From: Peribacillus deserti
Lineage (GTDB): Bacteria > Bacillota > Bacilli > Bacillales > DSM-1321
Reading direction: 5' to 3'
Assembly (NCBI RefSeq): GCF_002863585.1
Contig: NZ_PGUY01000062.1
Span: 1-64,000 of the forward strand
DNA length: 64,000 nt
Shown here: one piece after another, positions 43,693-54,169 of the stretch
Numbering within the stretch: the first letter of the stretch is position 1
Layout of the letters: each line of letters begins with the position of its first letter
Position numbers and translations under genes: made by a program
Notes under the pieces: model-generated
The model's input: the letters and a program-made list of their open reading frames with translations, nothing else
What the model was told of the DNA's origin: nothing
Database searches by the model: none

Positions 43693-44220
43693 ATGGCAAA
43701 AAAACAGCGGCTAGTTATGAGGACCGTGATTTTACTAGTACTCGCGGCAGCCTTGGTTTATGCATTATATGCCAACCTGACTAAAGCAGATCAAGACAAA
43801 GTTGAAATGAATTCAGAAGCGCCTAACTTTGTTTTGACTGATATGAATGGTACAAAACACAAGCTTTCAGATTATAAAGGGCAGGGTGTTGTCTTGAACT
43901 TCTGGGGAACATGGTGCAAACCTTGTGAAAAAGAAATGCCCTATATGGACAGCCAATACGAAGAATTTAAGGATAAGGGTGTTCAAATCCTTGCTGTGAA
44001 TGTCGGCGAATCAAATTATTCAGTTGAACAATTTGTGGATAAGTATGCCCTTGATTTTCCTGTGCTCATTGACAAAAAAAGCGAAGTGCAAAATGCCTAT
44101 AAGGTCGACCCGCTTCCAGTAACCTTCTTGATTAATAAAGAGGGCAAAGTAGTCGATCAAATGACCGGAAGTCTGACAGAAGCGGAAATACGCGGATTCA
44201 TGAACAGAATTAAACCTTGA
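43693..44220 (+). CDS. resA: Thiol-disulfide oxidoreductase ResA
   Basis: A 175-aa membrane-anchored thioredoxin-like protein that reduces the CXXCH cysteines of apocytochrome c outside the membrane. It has an N-terminal signal-anchor (10-27, TVILLVLAAALVYALYA), the active site WGTWC75KPC78 and the cis-proline DPLPVTFLI. GGGGGGAAAGG precedes the ATG. First gene of resABC. Confidence 0.95.
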   Translation: MAKKQRLVMRTVILLVLAAALVYALYANLTKADQDKVEMNSEAPNFVLTDMNGTKHKLSDYKGQGVVLNFWGTWCKPCEKEMPYMDSQYEEFKDKGVQILAVNVGESNYSVEQFVDKYALDFPVLIDKKSEVQNAYKVDPLPVTFLINKEGKVVDQMTGSLTEAEIRGFMNRIKP

Positions 44221-44236
44221 CTAGGGAGTTTTACAA

Positions 44237-45853
44237 ATGAAAGAAGTTAAATGCGAATGCGGCCACATAAACCCGGTGGGGACAGCATTATGTGAAGCAT
44301 GCGGCAGAGTGGTTGGCGAAGAAGCCGAAAGCAGTAAGCTCCTGGATATGCGCTATGAAGCAAGCCCAAGACGGTCGCAACATTATAACAAAACATTCAT
44401 AGATAAAATCTGGAGCTTTTTTTCTTCTGTAAAAGTAGGTGTCTGGCTCATCGTCATTACCCTGGTTGCATCGGCTCTCGGAACGATATTTCCTCAGGAA
44501 ATGTACATCCCGCCAAACATTCCGGCAGCTGACTACTATAAGGATGAATATGGGTCTCTCGGTAAGCTGTATTATCAGCTTGGGTTTCATAACCTCTACA
44601 GTTCATGGTGGTATTTGATATTAATCGCCTCTATTGGAATCTCACTCGTTATCTGCAGCTTAGACCGTGTAATTCCGCTCTATAAAGCTTTAAAGAATCA
44701 AAGGACGGCTCCTCGTGAAGGCTTTCTGAAGAGGCAGCGCTTATTTGGCATAACAGAAACTAATAGAGACATAGACTTTGAGGGCATTCGAACAAAACTT
44801 AGGTCTAAAAGATATTCCGTTAAAGAAGAAAATGGGAGTATCCTTGCTGAGAAGAATCGTTTCTCCAGGTGGGGCCCATACGTAAATCATATAGGTCTTA
44901 TTATTTTCTTATTTGGTGGTCTGCTGCGTTTTGTACCCGGCATGTATGTGGATGAAGTGGTATGGGTGCGTGAGGGAGAAACCATCGAGGTGCCCGGAAC
45001 CAGCGGACAGTACTATGTGAAAAACGAAAAATTCATCCGCCAGCTCTATGATAAGCAAAAGGACGATCAGGTGTTTAATGATGCACTGAAAAAGAATCCT
45101 ACTGTGATCAAGAACTTTCAAACAAATGCGGTGCTGTATGAAAAGAAGGGGAATACGCTTCCAGGAGAACAGCCCGAACTGAAAAAAGTCGAATCGCACA
45201 GCATTCAAGTAAACAAACCTATGAAATATGAAGATTTCGCCTTTTATCAGACAGATTACAAGCTGGATGAAATGCATGAAATGAAATTTAAATTGATCGA
45301 TAAAAAGACTCAGGAAAGCTTTGGTAAGCTGACTGTCGATTTATACGACCCCAAAAAGAAATATGATTTAGGCAAAGGCTATTCAGTTGAGCTTTTAAAC
45401 TATTTTCCTGATTTTGAGTTTGATGAAAATAGTGAGCCTATAACTAAATCGAGAATTCCAAACAATCCAGCTTTTGTCTTTAACATGATTACGCCGGATA
45501 AGCCAAAAGGCGAAGCAAGCTTTGTAGCCATCCAGCAGACAATCGAACCTACGGGGAACAATAAATACAAGCTGGCTTTTGATGGCATTGAGACTCAGAA
45601 CGTATCGGGGCTTACCATTAGAAAAGATATGACTCTATGGTTTCTAGCCATCGGAGGAGCCATTTTCATGATAGGCGTCATTCAAGGTGCATACTGGAAT
45701 CACCGCCGAATCTGGCTTCAGAAGAAAAATGGACAAGTATGGATCGCTGCCCATACGAATAAAAACTGGTTCGGCTTCAAAAGGGAAATCAGCTCTGTTC
45801 TAGAGGGAACTTCTCTGACAGAACCGGCCGATCAGCTTAACGAGAAGTCCTAA
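44237..45853 (+). CDS. resB: Cytochrome c biogenesis protein ResB (CcsB/Ccs1)
   Basis: A 538-aa membrane protein of the system II haem-lyase complex. The N-terminus has two CxxC pairs (CECG...CEACG, residues 5-24) that suggest a small zinc ribbon. Three early membrane segments ([50 protein letters not shown]), a large extracytoplasmic domain, and a last membrane segment ([21 protein letters not shown]) follow. It pairs with ResC. Confidence 0.95.
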   Translation: MKEVKCECGHINPVGTALCEACGRVVGEEAESSKLLDMRYEASPRRSQHYNKTFIDKIWSFFSSVKVGVWLIVITLVASALGTIFPQEMYIPPNIPAADYYKDEYGSLGKLYYQLGFHNLYSSWWYLILIASIGISLVICSLDRVIPLYKALKNQRTAPREGFLKRQRLFGITETNRDIDFEGIRTKLRSKRYSVKEENGSILAEKNRFSRWGPYVNHIGLIIFLFGGLLRFVPGMYVDEVVWVREGETIEVPGTSGQYYVKNEKFIRQLYDKQKDDQVFNDALKKNPTVIKNFQTNAVLYEKKGNTLPGEQPELKKVESHSIQVNKPMKYEDFAFYQTDYKLDEMHEMKFKLIDKKTQESFGKLTVDLYDPKKKYDLGKGYSVELLNYFPDFEFDENSEPITKSRIPNNPAFVFNMITPDKPKGEASFVAIQQTIEPTGNNKYKLAFDGIETQNVSGLTIRKDMTLWFLAIGGAIFMIGVIQGAYWNHRRIWLQKKNGQVWIAAHTNKNWFGFKREISSVLEGTSLTEPADQLNEKS

Positions 45854-45869
45854 AGGGGGAGGCAGCAAA

Positions 45870-47048
45870 GTGGTTCAATTAAGCAGTAATCTTTTATACA
45901 TTGCGTTCATTTTATATTTAATCGCCACCTTTTTCTTTGCAGGTTCAATAAAGATTAGAAAAGATAAAGAAGAAAAAAAGACGAACAGATGGTCTTTTAT
46001 CGGTATTGTTATCACGCTGATAGGATTCGCTTCACAGGTTGGGTATTTTATCACCAGATGGATAGCTGGCGGGCATGCTCCTGTAAGTAATCTTTTCGAA
46101 TTCACTACGTTCTTCGGAATGATGCTGGTTGCCGCTTTCATTATCATTTACTTTATCTATAAAACTTCGGTTCTAGGAGTCTTTACCCTCCCGGTAGCAT
46201 TACTTGTGATCGCATATGCAAGCATGTTTCCAAGAGATATTACTCCACTAATCCCGGCTCTTCAAAGCGACTGGCTGCATATTCACGTCACAACGGCTGC
46301 AGCAGGAGAAGCCATTTTAGCAATCAGCTTTGCGGCGGGATTGATCTATTTGATTAAGTTTGTAGATCAAACGAAGAGCAGTAAACGGACTTTCTGGCTT
46401 GAGGCAACTTTATTCGGCCTGATTGCAACCCTTGGTTTCATTCTTGTATCTACCTCATTTTCCCTCTCGGACTATGAATCAAAATTCAATTGGGTTGACA
46501 AGAGAGGTCAGGAAGCGGAAGCCGTTTATCATATGCCTGCTCTCATCGGCCCGCATCAGTATGAAACACTAACAGATGGTTCCTTTCAGCCGCTGGCAGA
46601 GGTACCTGCTTTAATCAATGCGATGAAGCTCAATACATTTATCTGGTCCGTATTAGCCGGTATCATATTATACCTTCTTATCCGTTTGATTTTCAGAAAG
46701 CGTGTTGCTGCCTTACTTCAACCGCTTGTAAGAAAAATCGACCTGAATCTGGTTGATGAAATTGGCTACCGTTCTGTTTTAATCGGATTTCCCATTTTTA
46801 CTCTTGGCGCCTTGATTTTTGCTATGATATGGGCTCAGATGGCCTGGACTAGATTCTGGGGCTGGGATCCTAAAGAAGTTTGGGCCTTAGTAACTTTTCT
46901 TTTTTACGCCGCTTTTCTGCATTTGCGGCTTTCTAAAGGCTGGCACGGAGAAAAATCAGCCTGGCTTGCTGTGATAGGGTTTGTTATTATCATGTTTAAT
47001 CTGGTTGCCGTAAACCTAATTATCGCCGGCCTGCACTCTTATGCATAA
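45870..47048 (+). CDS. resC: Cytochrome c biogenesis protein ResC (CcsA)
   Basis: A 392-aa polytopic protein that delivers haem in system II cytochrome c maturation. The tryptophan-rich WWD motif is [18 protein letters not shown], and conserved histidines are in [15 protein letters not shown] and [16 protein letters not shown]. At least eight hydrophobic segments are seen. It lies 16 nt after resB and ends the resABC operon. Confidence 0.95.
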   Translation: MVQLSSNLLYIAFILYLIATFFFAGSIKIRKDKEEKKTNRWSFIGIVITLIGFASQVGYFITRWIAGGHAPVSNLFEFTTFFGMMLVAAFIIIYFIYKTSVLGVFTLPVALLVIAYASMFPRDITPLIPALQSDWLHIHVTTAAAGEAILAISFAAGLIYLIKFVDQTKSSKRTFWLEATLFGLIATLGFILVSTSFSLSDYESKFNWVDKRGQEAEAVYHMPALIGPHQYETLTDGSFQPLAEVPALINAMKLNTFIWSVLAGIILYLLIRLIFRKRVAALLQPLVRKIDLNLVDEIGYRSVLIGFPIFTLGALIFAMIWAQMAWTRFWGWDPKEVWALVTFLFYAAFLHLRLSKGWHGEKSAWLAVIGFVIIMFNLVAVNLIIAGLHSYA

Positions 47049-47053
47049 CAGAC

Positions 47054-47080
47054 AACCCCGTTGAAATACGGGGTTTTTTA
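47054..47080 (+). terminator. Terminator after resC
   Basis: AACCCCG pairs with CGGGGTT and TTTTTA follows. It separates resABC from resDE, so resDE needs its own promoter or read-through. Confidence 0.85.
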
Positions 47081-47312
47081 TATAGGGATTTTTTGAACAG
47101 CAGCCCATTTTTGTGAAATGTAAGAAGCAATAATAAGGGGTAGAAGATATAATTAAAAATCTATTGGGAGATGTGTTATAGCTTCAAGGAGTACCGCTAT
47201 CGCAAACAGACCGTTTTTCTACTATAATAAAAGAAACAGCACTTAGCAGGACTCTCATAATACATAATCTTGCTTTTTCAGGTGAAGGAGCATTTAAATA
47301 GGGGGCTTTAAA

Positions 47313-48029
47313 GTGGAAAAGGAATACCGAATCCTTGTTGTAGATGATGAAGAAAGAATACGGCGCTTGCTTAAAATGTATCTGGAAAGAGAAGGATACC
47401 TTATTGAAGAAGCTGCCGATGGCATAACTGCGTTAGATATGGCTATTGAAAAAGATTATGACCTCATCTTGCTGGATATCATGATGCCTGGCAAAGACGG
47501 GGTTGAAGTGTGCAGAGAGCTGAGGGAGAAAAAGTCAACCCCGATTATCATGCTGACTGCCAAGGGAGAAGAAATGAACCGCGTACAAGGGTTTGAAGCG
47601 GGAACAGACGATTATATCGTGAAGCCATTCAGTCCCCGTGAAGTGGTGCTGAGGGTGAAAGCACTGCTTAGAAGAGCTTCAAGCACAAGCTTCATTCAAA
47701 CGGAAACGTCCACTAAGGATATTATCGTTTTTCGCCACTTAACGATTGATAATGACGCCCACCGTGTAACCGCTGATAACATGGAAGTGACTCTGACACC
47801 TAAAGAGTATGAACTCCTTTATTTTCTGGCCAAATCTCCTGATAAAGTATTTGACCGTGAGCAATTACTGAAGGAAGTATGGCATTACGAGTTTTTTGGA
47901 GACTTAAGGACAGTGGATACCCATGTGAAAAGACTGCGGGAAAAATTGAACAAGGTTTCAGAAAATGCCGCGAAAATGATTGTAACGGTATGGGGAGTAG
48001 GCTATAAATTCGAGGTAGTAAATGAATGA
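47313..48029 (+). CDS. resD: Response regulator ResD
   Basis: A 238-aa OmpR-family regulator of aerobic and anaerobic respiration genes. The receiver domain has DDE at 11-13, phosphoacceptor D55 in ILLDIMMPG and Lys in YIVKPFSP. The C-terminal winged helix shows [28 protein letters not shown] and [11 protein letters not shown]. It overlaps resE by 4 nt. Its targets include resABC in B. subtilis. Confidence 0.95.
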   Translation: MEKEYRILVVDDEERIRRLLKMYLEREGYLIEEAADGITALDMAIEKDYDLILLDIMMPGKDGVEVCRELREKKSTPIIMLTAKGEEMNRVQGFEAGTDDYIVKPFSPREVVLRVKALLRRASSTSFIQTETSTKDIIVFRHLTIDNDAHRVTADNMEVTLTPKEYELLYFLAKSPDKVFDREQLLKEVWHYEFFGDLRTVDTHVKRLREKLNKVSENAAKMIVTVWGVGYKFEVVNE

Positions 48030-49807
48030 TACTTTGGAGAAGTGTAGTAGGAAAGCTGTGGGTGACCATATTACTTTTAGTGTCCTTCGTATTGTTCATT
48101 CTCACTGTATTACTGTTGGAGTTCTTTCAAAATTATCATAAAAATGAGATAGAACAGCAGCTTTCGGCGACTGCGAGCAGGATTGTGACAATCCTCCATC
48201 AGCATGAAGATATGGACACAGCATTAAAAATTTCATCCGAGCTGATGGGTAAAGCAACAAAAGTAATTGTCATTGAGGATAAGACTCACGATTTTGCCTC
48301 CGAGAACATCAGCCGGCCATCAGCCATGATTTCTTTCATAAGAAACAATCCACAGCTGTCGAATGTGATAAAAGACCAAAAGCGCATTAATCAGCAGATG
48401 GAGCTTCCGGCAAGTACAGATGGACGATCATCGACAGGCATTATTGTAGGGGTGCCCGTCACACTGAACGGAGAAAAAGGGGCAGTATTTTTATTTCAAT
48501 CCTTGGAGGCAATGGAAGCTACTGTACGTTCCACTACCAAGTTTATCTGGCTGGCTGCTGGTGTAGCGGCCATATTGACTACCATATTTGCCTTCTTCCT
48601 CTCGACCCGGATTACCGCTCCGCTCAGGAAAATGAGGGAAGCTGCCTTCGAAGTAGCACGGGGCAAATTTGATACCAAAGTGCCAATCCTGACTCATGAT
48701 GAAATCGGAGAACTGGCAACGGCTTTTAACCAAATGGGGAAACAGCTCAAGTTTAACCTGAATGCCCTGAGCCAGGAAAAGGAAAGTCTTGCCAGTATAC
48801 TAAGCAGTATGGCAGATGGAGTGATCACATTTAATCGAGACGGGACCATTTTGACCTCCAATCCTCCGGCGGAGCGCTTTCTTCAATACTGGTACAAAGA
48901 AAAAGGATTTATACAGGGAAGCCATGAAGCGGTACCTTCAGTCCTGATGAATCTTTTTGAGCAGTCTGAGGAATTTGAAAGCGAACAGGTAGGTGAAATA
49001 GCGCTTCAAAATCATTACTGGGTGCTGATTGTCAGTCCTCTCTATAATAATAAGTCGATCCGCGGAGCAGTTGCAGTCTTGAGAGATATGACAGAAGAAC
49101 GCAGCTTAGAGAAGCTGCGGAAAGATTTCATTGCGAACGTCTCCCATGAACTCAGAACACCGATTGCCATGCTGCAGGGCTACAGTGAGGCAATCATCGA
49201 TGATATTGGAACAGAAGAAGACAAGAAAGAGATGGCTCAGGTGATTTATGAAGAATCATTACGAATGGGCCGCCTGGTTAACGACCTTCTCGACCTCGCA
49301 CGGATGGAAGCAGGCCACATATCCCTGAATTATGAAAAGGTCCATATTTCATCCTATCTGAAACGGGTCGCCCATAAGTTCCAGGGACTCGCAAAGGAAA
49401 AAAACATTTCGATAACTGTAGACATTACAGAAACCGAATCAGAGTATTCCTTTGATCCGGATAAAATAGAACAAGTTTTAACGAACCTGATAGACAATGC
49501 CATCAGGCATACACCTGAAGGCGGTTCTGTGAAAATCGTCCAAAGCAGCAATGCGAACAAAGGACTTCTCATAAAGGTCCAGGATTCCGGCTCGGGCATT
49601 CCAAAGGAAGACCTCCCATTCGTATTCGAACGCTTCTATAAAGCCGACAAAGCCCGTACCAGAGGCCGGTCAGGCACAGGACTGGGACTTGCCATTGCCC
49701 AAAACATCATCCGGTCCCACGACGGAAATATTACCGTCACCAGCGAACTCGGCAAAGGAACGACATTTTACATCAATATCCCACGAAAAATGCAAGAAAT
49801 AAGTTAA
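48026..49807 (+). CDS. resE: Sensor histidine kinase ResE
   Basis: The 593-aa partner kinase of ResD. Two membrane segments (about 13-33 and 172-193) flank an extracytoplasmic domain. HAMP ([21 protein letters not shown]) and PAS ([20 protein letters not shown]) domains follow. The HisKA site is [12 protein letters not shown] with H374. The ATPase domain has [35 protein letters not shown] and [10 protein letters not shown]. No terminator is evident before the repeat cluster. Confidence 0.95.
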   Translation: MILWRSVVGKLWVTILLLVSFVLFILTVLLLEFFQNYHKNEIEQQLSATASRIVTILHQHEDMDTALKISSELMGKATKVIVIEDKTHDFASENISRPSAMISFIRNNPQLSNVIKDQKRINQQMELPASTDGRSSTGIIVGVPVTLNGEKGAVFLFQSLEAMEATVRSTTKFIWLAAGVAAILTTIFAFFLSTRITAPLRKMREAAFEVARGKFDTKVPILTHDEIGELATAFNQMGKQLKFNLNALSQEKESLASILSSMADGVITFNRDGTILTSNPPAERFLQYWYKEKGFIQGSHEAVPSVLMNLFEQSEEFESEQVGEIALQNHYWVLIVSPLYNNKSIRGAVAVLRDMTEERSLEKLRKDFIANVSHELRTPIAMLQGYSEAIIDDIGTEEDKKEMAQVIYEESLRMGRLVNDLLDLARMEAGHISLNYEKVHISSYLKRVAHKFQGLAKEKNISITVDITETESEYSFDPDKIEQVLTNLIDNAIRHTPEGGSVKIVQSSNANKGLLIKVQDSGSGIPKEDLPFVFERFYKADKARTRGRSGTGLGLAIAQNIIRSHDGNITVTSELGKGTTFYINIPRKMQEIS

Positions 49808-49939
49808 AAAACACAGGAACCCTGCCGATAAATCTTGTTACCCGTGGAACACCGAAAAGCGGAAAGCGGTGCCTTTCACCTCAAAATTTTTTAAGGGCAG
49901 AATGTTGAAGGCTTCTTTTTAAGACAACCAATCAATATA

Positions 49940-50075
49940 GAAAGGCAGAGACCCGACAAGCATAAGACGAGGAGCCCTTGGGGAGTGGGGTTCTCCCCGA
50001 GGGATGCTTGGCTTATGACTCGAGGGTCTCAGCTTGGAGCTGGACAACAACGAAAAGCGCAGAACGGTGCCTTTC
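49940..50075 (+). repeat. Hairpin element U1: GAGACCC variant, short
   Basis: 136-bp unit with GAAAGGCA...TGCCTTTC ends, GAGACCC/GGGTCTC outer stem, CATAAG/CTTATG second stem and AGCCCTTGGGGAG/CTCCCCGAGGG apical stem. A right-end fragment (GAAAAGCGGAAAGCGGTGCC) lies at 49853-49872. Confidence 0.9.
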
Positions 50076-50137
50076 GCTAAATAATTGCTAAAGAGCAGAA
50101 TGTAGAAGGTACCTTACAGAAACACACAAATGCTGTA

Positions 50138-50339
50138 GAAAGGCAGCCATCCGATAAAGAAGACTTGCTGATTGGCGAGCAATAGCGAAGACAGAAGCAT
50201 AGTCGCCCTTATGCGAAAGCCAAGCATAAGGCGAGCAGTCCGTGGGAAGCGACCTTCTTCCCATGGACTGTTTGACTTATGACTCGAGGATGGCAGTTCG
50301 GAGCTGGACAACACCGAAAAGCGGAAAGCGGTGCCTTTC
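50138..50339 (+). repeat. Hairpin element U2: GCCATCC variant, long
   Basis: 202-bp unit with GAAAGGCA...TGCCTTTC ends and GCCATCC/GGATGGC outer stem. It carries the inner module (ATAAAGAAGACTTGCTGATT...), with TTGCT/AGCAA and CTTATGC/GCATAAG local stems. Apical stem: CAGTCCGTGGGAAG/CTTCCCATGGACTG. Confidence 0.9.
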
Positions 50340-50400
50340 ACCTCAAAATTCTTAAGGGCAGAATGTTGAAGGCATCTTTTTAATACAACGAATCTATATA

Positions 50401-50598
50401 GAAAGGCAGAGACCCGATAAAGAAGACTTGCTGATTGGCGAGCAACAGCGAGGACAGAAGCTTAGTTGCCCTTATGCGAAAGCGAAGCATAAGGGAGCCC
50501 TTGGGGAGTGGGGTTCTCCCCGAGGGATGCTTGGCTTATGACTCGAGGGTCTCAGCTTGGAGCTGGACAAAAACGAAAAGAGCAGAACGGTGCCTTTC
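50401..50598 (+). repeat. Hairpin element U3: GAGACCC variant, long
   Basis: 198-bp unit. Outer and apical sequences are almost those of U1, but the ~66-bp inner module is present. Flanking spacers match those of U1, so U1 and U3 are duplicate positions. Confidence 0.9.
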
Positions 50599-50660
50599 GC
50601 TAAATAATTGCTAAAGAGCAGAATGTAAAAGGTACCTTTCAGAAACACACAAATGCTGTA

Positions 50661-50795
50661 GAAAGGCAGCCATCCGACAAGCATAAGGCGAGCAGTCCGT
50701 GGGAAGCGACCTTCTTCCTATGGACTGTTTGACTTATGACTCGAGGATGGCAGTTCGGAGCTGGACAACACGAAAAGCGGAAAGCGGTGCCTTTC
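50661..50795 (+). repeat. Hairpin element U4: GCCATCC variant, short
   Basis: 135-bp unit. It matches U2 in outer and apical parts and in the spacer before it, but lacks the inner module. Confidence 0.9.
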
Positions 50796-50867
50796 ACCGG
50801 AAATCTTACTAAAGGAAGAATGTAGAAGGTACCTTACAAACACGCAAAGGCATTTTTGGCAGCAGGA

Positions 50868-51045
50868 TAAGCATATACCTCAGAAAATAAGCATAAACAC
50901 TTGATGGTAATCATAAGGCAGAAAACATAAGCATTGAATGTCCTGAGATAATCATAAACTTTGAATACTTAAGCATAAAACACAAAAAGATAATCATAAA
51001 TCTGCAAAAGATAAGCATAAACCTTCCAAAGATAAGCATAGAACT
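50868..51045. repeat. Array E: ~9 degenerate 20-bp units (AAGCATAAAC)
   Basis: About nine units with ATAAGCATAAAC or ATAATCATAAAC cores at ~20-bp spacing, starting about 70 bp after the last hairpin unit. The remaining 51046-51354 holds no gene I can see. Confidence 0.8.
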
Positions 51046-51354
51046 TCACATTTTATTAAAATTAAATTTAATTTGGTAAAAACTTCTTAAAAAACTGCTG
51101 TTTTCAGTTTTTCAAAGTTAATATTCCTCTGATAGGGCGCTTATGATAAAATTTTTGGCGTATCTGAGGAGGAACCTGTTGTTTTACGCAGAAATCATCC
51201 GCACCAGCATGAATTTCTATACCCTGCGATAGTACAGGTCCATTTGTTTACGAACAGGTTTATTCCCTTCCCAACCAATTTCCCGCAATTATATTTAAAC
51301 TGCAGAGATCCAAAATCACCTTCCTTTTTTTACATAAAAATAATATAGTTATAA

Positions 51355-51381
51355 TGTAACTTTTTATAAGTTATTTCCGAC
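51355..51381 (+). promoter_or_regulatory. ECF (sigma-X type) promoter of sigX
   Basis: TGTAAC (51355-51360), 17-nt spacer, CGAC (51378-51381): the sigma-X recognition pattern, 27 nt before the sigX start. It indicates autoregulation. Confidence 0.75.
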
Positions 51382-51407
51382 TAATCTAATAACGGAGGTG
51401 GGGAAAA

Positions 51408-51947
51408 GTGGACTCCGTTTTCCAAAGAATATATGAGAATCACCACCAGGATTTATTTCAGTTTTTATTCTATATGGTAAACAACCGCGAAACAGCAGAG
51501 GACCTTGTGCAGGAGGTTTATATCAGGGTTTATAAATCTTTTGAACAGTTCGAGGGGAAGAGCAGTGAGAAGACATGGCTCTATTCAATCGCGAGGAATA
51601 CTGCTATCGATCACTTTAGGAAGCAAAAGAGCTGGAAGCAGAGATTGCTTGAAAACTTTGATTGGAGTAAGAACGAAATAAAGGATGAACAGCCTCTACC
51701 AGAGGAATTCCTCATGGAGAAGGAAGAACTCCGTTTTGTATATGAAAGTTTGGATCATTGTACAGTAGATCAGAAGACGGTTATTATCCTCAGGTACATA
51801 CAGGATTTATCGATTACGGAAACGGCTTCCGTACTGGGATGGACTGAGAGTAAGGTGAAGACCACACAGCACCGAGCCCTGAAAAATTTAAAGAAGATTA
51901 TCAACGAACAGTCGGAGAAAGGAGGGGTGAGAATTGAAAAGATATGA
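51408..51947 (+). CDS. sigX: ECF RNA polymerase sigma factor SigX
   Basis: A 179-aa extracytoplasmic-function sigma factor controlling cell-envelope genes. Region 2 is FQFLFYMVNNRETAEDLVQEVYIRVYKSFEQF...WLYSIARNTAIDHFRKQK, and region 4 is KTVIILRYIQDLSITETASVLGWTESKVKTTQHRALKNLK. The start is GTG with GGAGGTG upstream. It overlaps the anti-sigma gene by 14 nt, and its position after resDE is as in B. subtilis. Confidence 0.94.
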   Translation: MDSVFQRIYENHHQDLFQFLFYMVNNRETAEDLVQEVYIRVYKSFEQFEGKSSEKTWLYSIARNTAIDHFRKQKSWKQRLLENFDWSKNEIKDEQPLPEEFLMEKEELRFVYESLDHCTVDQKTVIILRYIQDLSITETASVLGWTESKVKTTQHRALKNLKKIINEQSEKGGVRIEKI

Positions 51948-53217
51948 GATATCAGATCATGAAATCCAAGAAGCGTTTAAAATGCTTCCAAAGATTACAG
52001 ACAACCGTGACAAGGAAGAGATCTTCCGAAATATAACCAGATCTTCTATTAAACGTAAAAAGACAATCAGGTGGATGCCTGCAGCTGCAAGTATAGCCGC
52101 GATTATTCTATTCTCGATATTAGCCTCCTCCTATATTCTCCCGGATCATTCCGCTGATGAAAAAAGATCAAGCAGCCAGGAGCTCGCAGGTGAAGTCAAG
52201 AAATTAGACACATCTGAAGGAGCCGAACAGGAAACCATAGACGATTCGGATAAACAGGATCAAAACAGCACCACAGAAAATAATTCCGGTGAAACAGAAG
52301 AGGCTTCTGAGGAACAAAAACCTGCTGACAAAGAAGGAACAACAGAGGAATCATCTGAAACTGTCCCGGAAAAGAAAGATGATGGTGTATCAAAAGCAGC
52401 ATCATTAAGCAGCAGTCTGGCATTTTCTTCTGATACGGGCAAACAATCCTATATCACGCTGGCTGTGCCTGATAAGCAGATTCAGTACATTGTCCCGATT
52501 ACGTTTGAGACGGAAAAAGTAGAAAAGCAGGAATTGCTGAATGAACTATTAGATAAGATGAATACGATTAACGAGGAAGACCTTGGCCTTATGGATTTTT
52601 ATCCTTTAAATCTTAGCATTGCACTGGGGAAAGAAGAAGGGACTATAAACATAGACTTTACAGATAAAAATGATTTGAATAATCTGTATGAGTTCGGCCT
52701 GAAAACGGCATTAGAGGATACTTTTAGATATCAGGGCTTCCATAAAATTACGTTTTCTACTGAAGGAAAACCTGGGGTTGAGCTGCCTGAATCAGGTATG
52801 GTTCCCGAAATGACCATCGAGCAGACACCTAAACGCTCCTATCTCATATACCAGGCAGAAGAATCTAAGCCGAAATTCTTAGTACCAAACATTAATGCAG
52901 CTGGTCAGACAATCGAGGAAGCTATAAAGGAAATGCAGAATTTCCAGCCTGTAAATTCCGCCAGTCCTTCTATTCCAGGTGATATGAAAATAGACAAAGT
53001 AGCCGAACAAAGCGGCAGGCTGACGATAACCTTATCAAAAGAGACACCTCTCAAGGATGATGAGAGCAGCCTTTTAGCAATCGAGGCGATTCTGCTTACA
53101 GCGAAAGACTTTGGTTTATCTGCCGTTTTATTTGAAAATCCCGGGCTATCAAGCATTGGCCCATATGATTTAACGAAAGATCTAGAAATGCCTGCAGCCC
53201 CTAATAAAATTCAATAG
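51934..53217 (+). CDS. rsiX: Anti-sigma-X factor RsiX
   Basis: A 427-aa single-pass membrane regulator. A short cytoplasmic N-terminal domain (about 1-45) should bind SigX; the membrane segment is 46-69 (WMPAAASIAAIILFSILASSYIL). A low-complexity acidic Glu/Ser/Asp linker (about 75-155) follows, then an extracellular domain from about 165 with two similar GerMN-like halves. TTG start after GGAGGGGTGA. It is clearly longer than I recall for B. subtilis RsiX, mainly through the linker. Confidence 0.88.
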   Translation: MKRYEISDHEIQEAFKMLPKITDNRDKEEIFRNITRSSIKRKKTIRWMPAAASIAAIILFSILASSYILPDHSADEKRSSSQELAGEVKKLDTSEGAEQETIDDSDKQDQNSTTENNSGETEEASEEQKPADKEGTTEESSETVPEKKDDGVSKAASLSSSLAFSSDTGKQSYITLAVPDKQIQYIVPITFETEKVEKQELLNELLDKMNTINEEDLGLMDFYPLNLSIALGKEEGTINIDFTDKNDLNNLYEFGLKTALEDTFRYQGFHKITFSTEGKPGVELPESGMVPEMTIEQTPKRSYLIYQAEESKPKFLVPNINAAGQTIEEAIKEMQNFQPVNSASPSIPGDMKIDKVAEQSGRLTITLSKETPLKDDESSLLAIEAILLTAKDFGLSAVLFENPGLSSIGPYDLTKDLEMPAAPNKIQ

Positions 53218-53222
53218 CCAAG

Positions 53223-53254
53223 AACCTGATTGGATTCTCCAGTCAGGTTTTTTG
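53223..53254 (+). terminator. Terminator after rsiX
   Basis: AACCTGA pairs with TCAGGTT, with TTTTTGTTTTT following. Confidence 0.8.
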
Positions 53255-53390
53255 TTTTTACTATGAATATTACTCAGATTTTACGTTTATGCTAATGAAA
53301 TGTGTGTGGAAAAATTAGGCTGTTCTCGTGTTCTAAAACCGGACATACCACATAAATTGTATGGATATGTTTATTTTTAAGGAGGAAGCT

Positions 53391-54077
53391 ATGCAAGATT
53401 ACGGTAAACGCGTTCTGATTGCCCTGCTGGTTGCGCTATGTATCAGCCTGCTGTTTATTGGGGGGACATATTCTCAGGCAGCTGAACTCAAAAAGGAGCT
53501 GCCATCAGAGTTCATATGGCCGGCAAAGGGTGTCATATCTGACTATTTCGGAACTAGAGGGGGAGCTCATAAAGGGATCGATATTGCGGCTCCCTTAAAT
53601 ACCGAAATTACGGCTGCAGGAAGCGGCACGGTCAGTAAAGCTTATACCTCTGCTACATACGGGAATGTGATATTTATTAACCATGAAGGGCGATATGAAA
53701 CAGTATACGCGCATTTGAATAGGATGCTGGTGAAAGAAGGAGACTTTGTACAAAAAGGCCAGTTAATAGGCAGAATGGGGACAACCGGTCAGTCTTCTGG
53801 TGTTCATCTTCATTTTGAGATTCATGAGCAAAAATGGACAGTCAATAAGGCGTTTGCGCTTGACCCTTTAGCAGCTCTTGAAAACAGCCATACCCCAGCG
53901 GCAGCCCAGCCGAAAGAAGCTACGGAGGGATCAATGGATTCATACGTTGTACAAGCTGGAGAAACGCTCTGGAGAATCGCCAAGCGGGCCAATATGAGTG
54001 TGGAGGAGCTTAAACAGTTAAATGGACTCGCCAGTGATCTGATCCATGCAGGGCAGGTACTCAAGGTTGCGCGATAA
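53391..54077 (+). CDS. M23 metallopeptidase with C-terminal LysM
   Basis: A 228-aa cell-wall protein. An N-terminal signal or anchor segment (about 7-30) precedes a peptidase M23 domain with zinc motifs HKGID and HLHFEIH. A linker and one C-terminal LysM domain (SYVVQAGETLWRIAKRANMSVEELKQLNGL) follow. It may cleave peptidoglycan cross-bridges, or act in sporulation as SpoIIQ-like proteins do; the sequence alone does not decide. ATG 53391 has AAGGAGG 6 nt upstream. Confidence 0.82.
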   Translation: MQDYGKRVLIALLVALCISLLFIGGTYSQAAELKKELPSEFIWPAKGVISDYFGTRGGAHKGIDIAAPLNTEITAAGSGTVSKAYTSATYGNVIFINHEGRYETVYAHLNRMLVKEGDFVQKGQLIGRMGTTGQSSGVHLHFEIHEQKWTVNKAFALDPLAALENSHTPAAAQPKEATEGSMDSYVVQAGETLWRIAKRANMSVEELKQLNGLASDLIHAGQVLKVAR

Positions 54078-54169
54078 AAAGATTCTAATAATTATAAATA
54101 ATCCGAGTGTTATAGCTGGAAATTTAATATTCCCCCCGTATAATTAAGAGATACAAAGGGGGACAAGAT

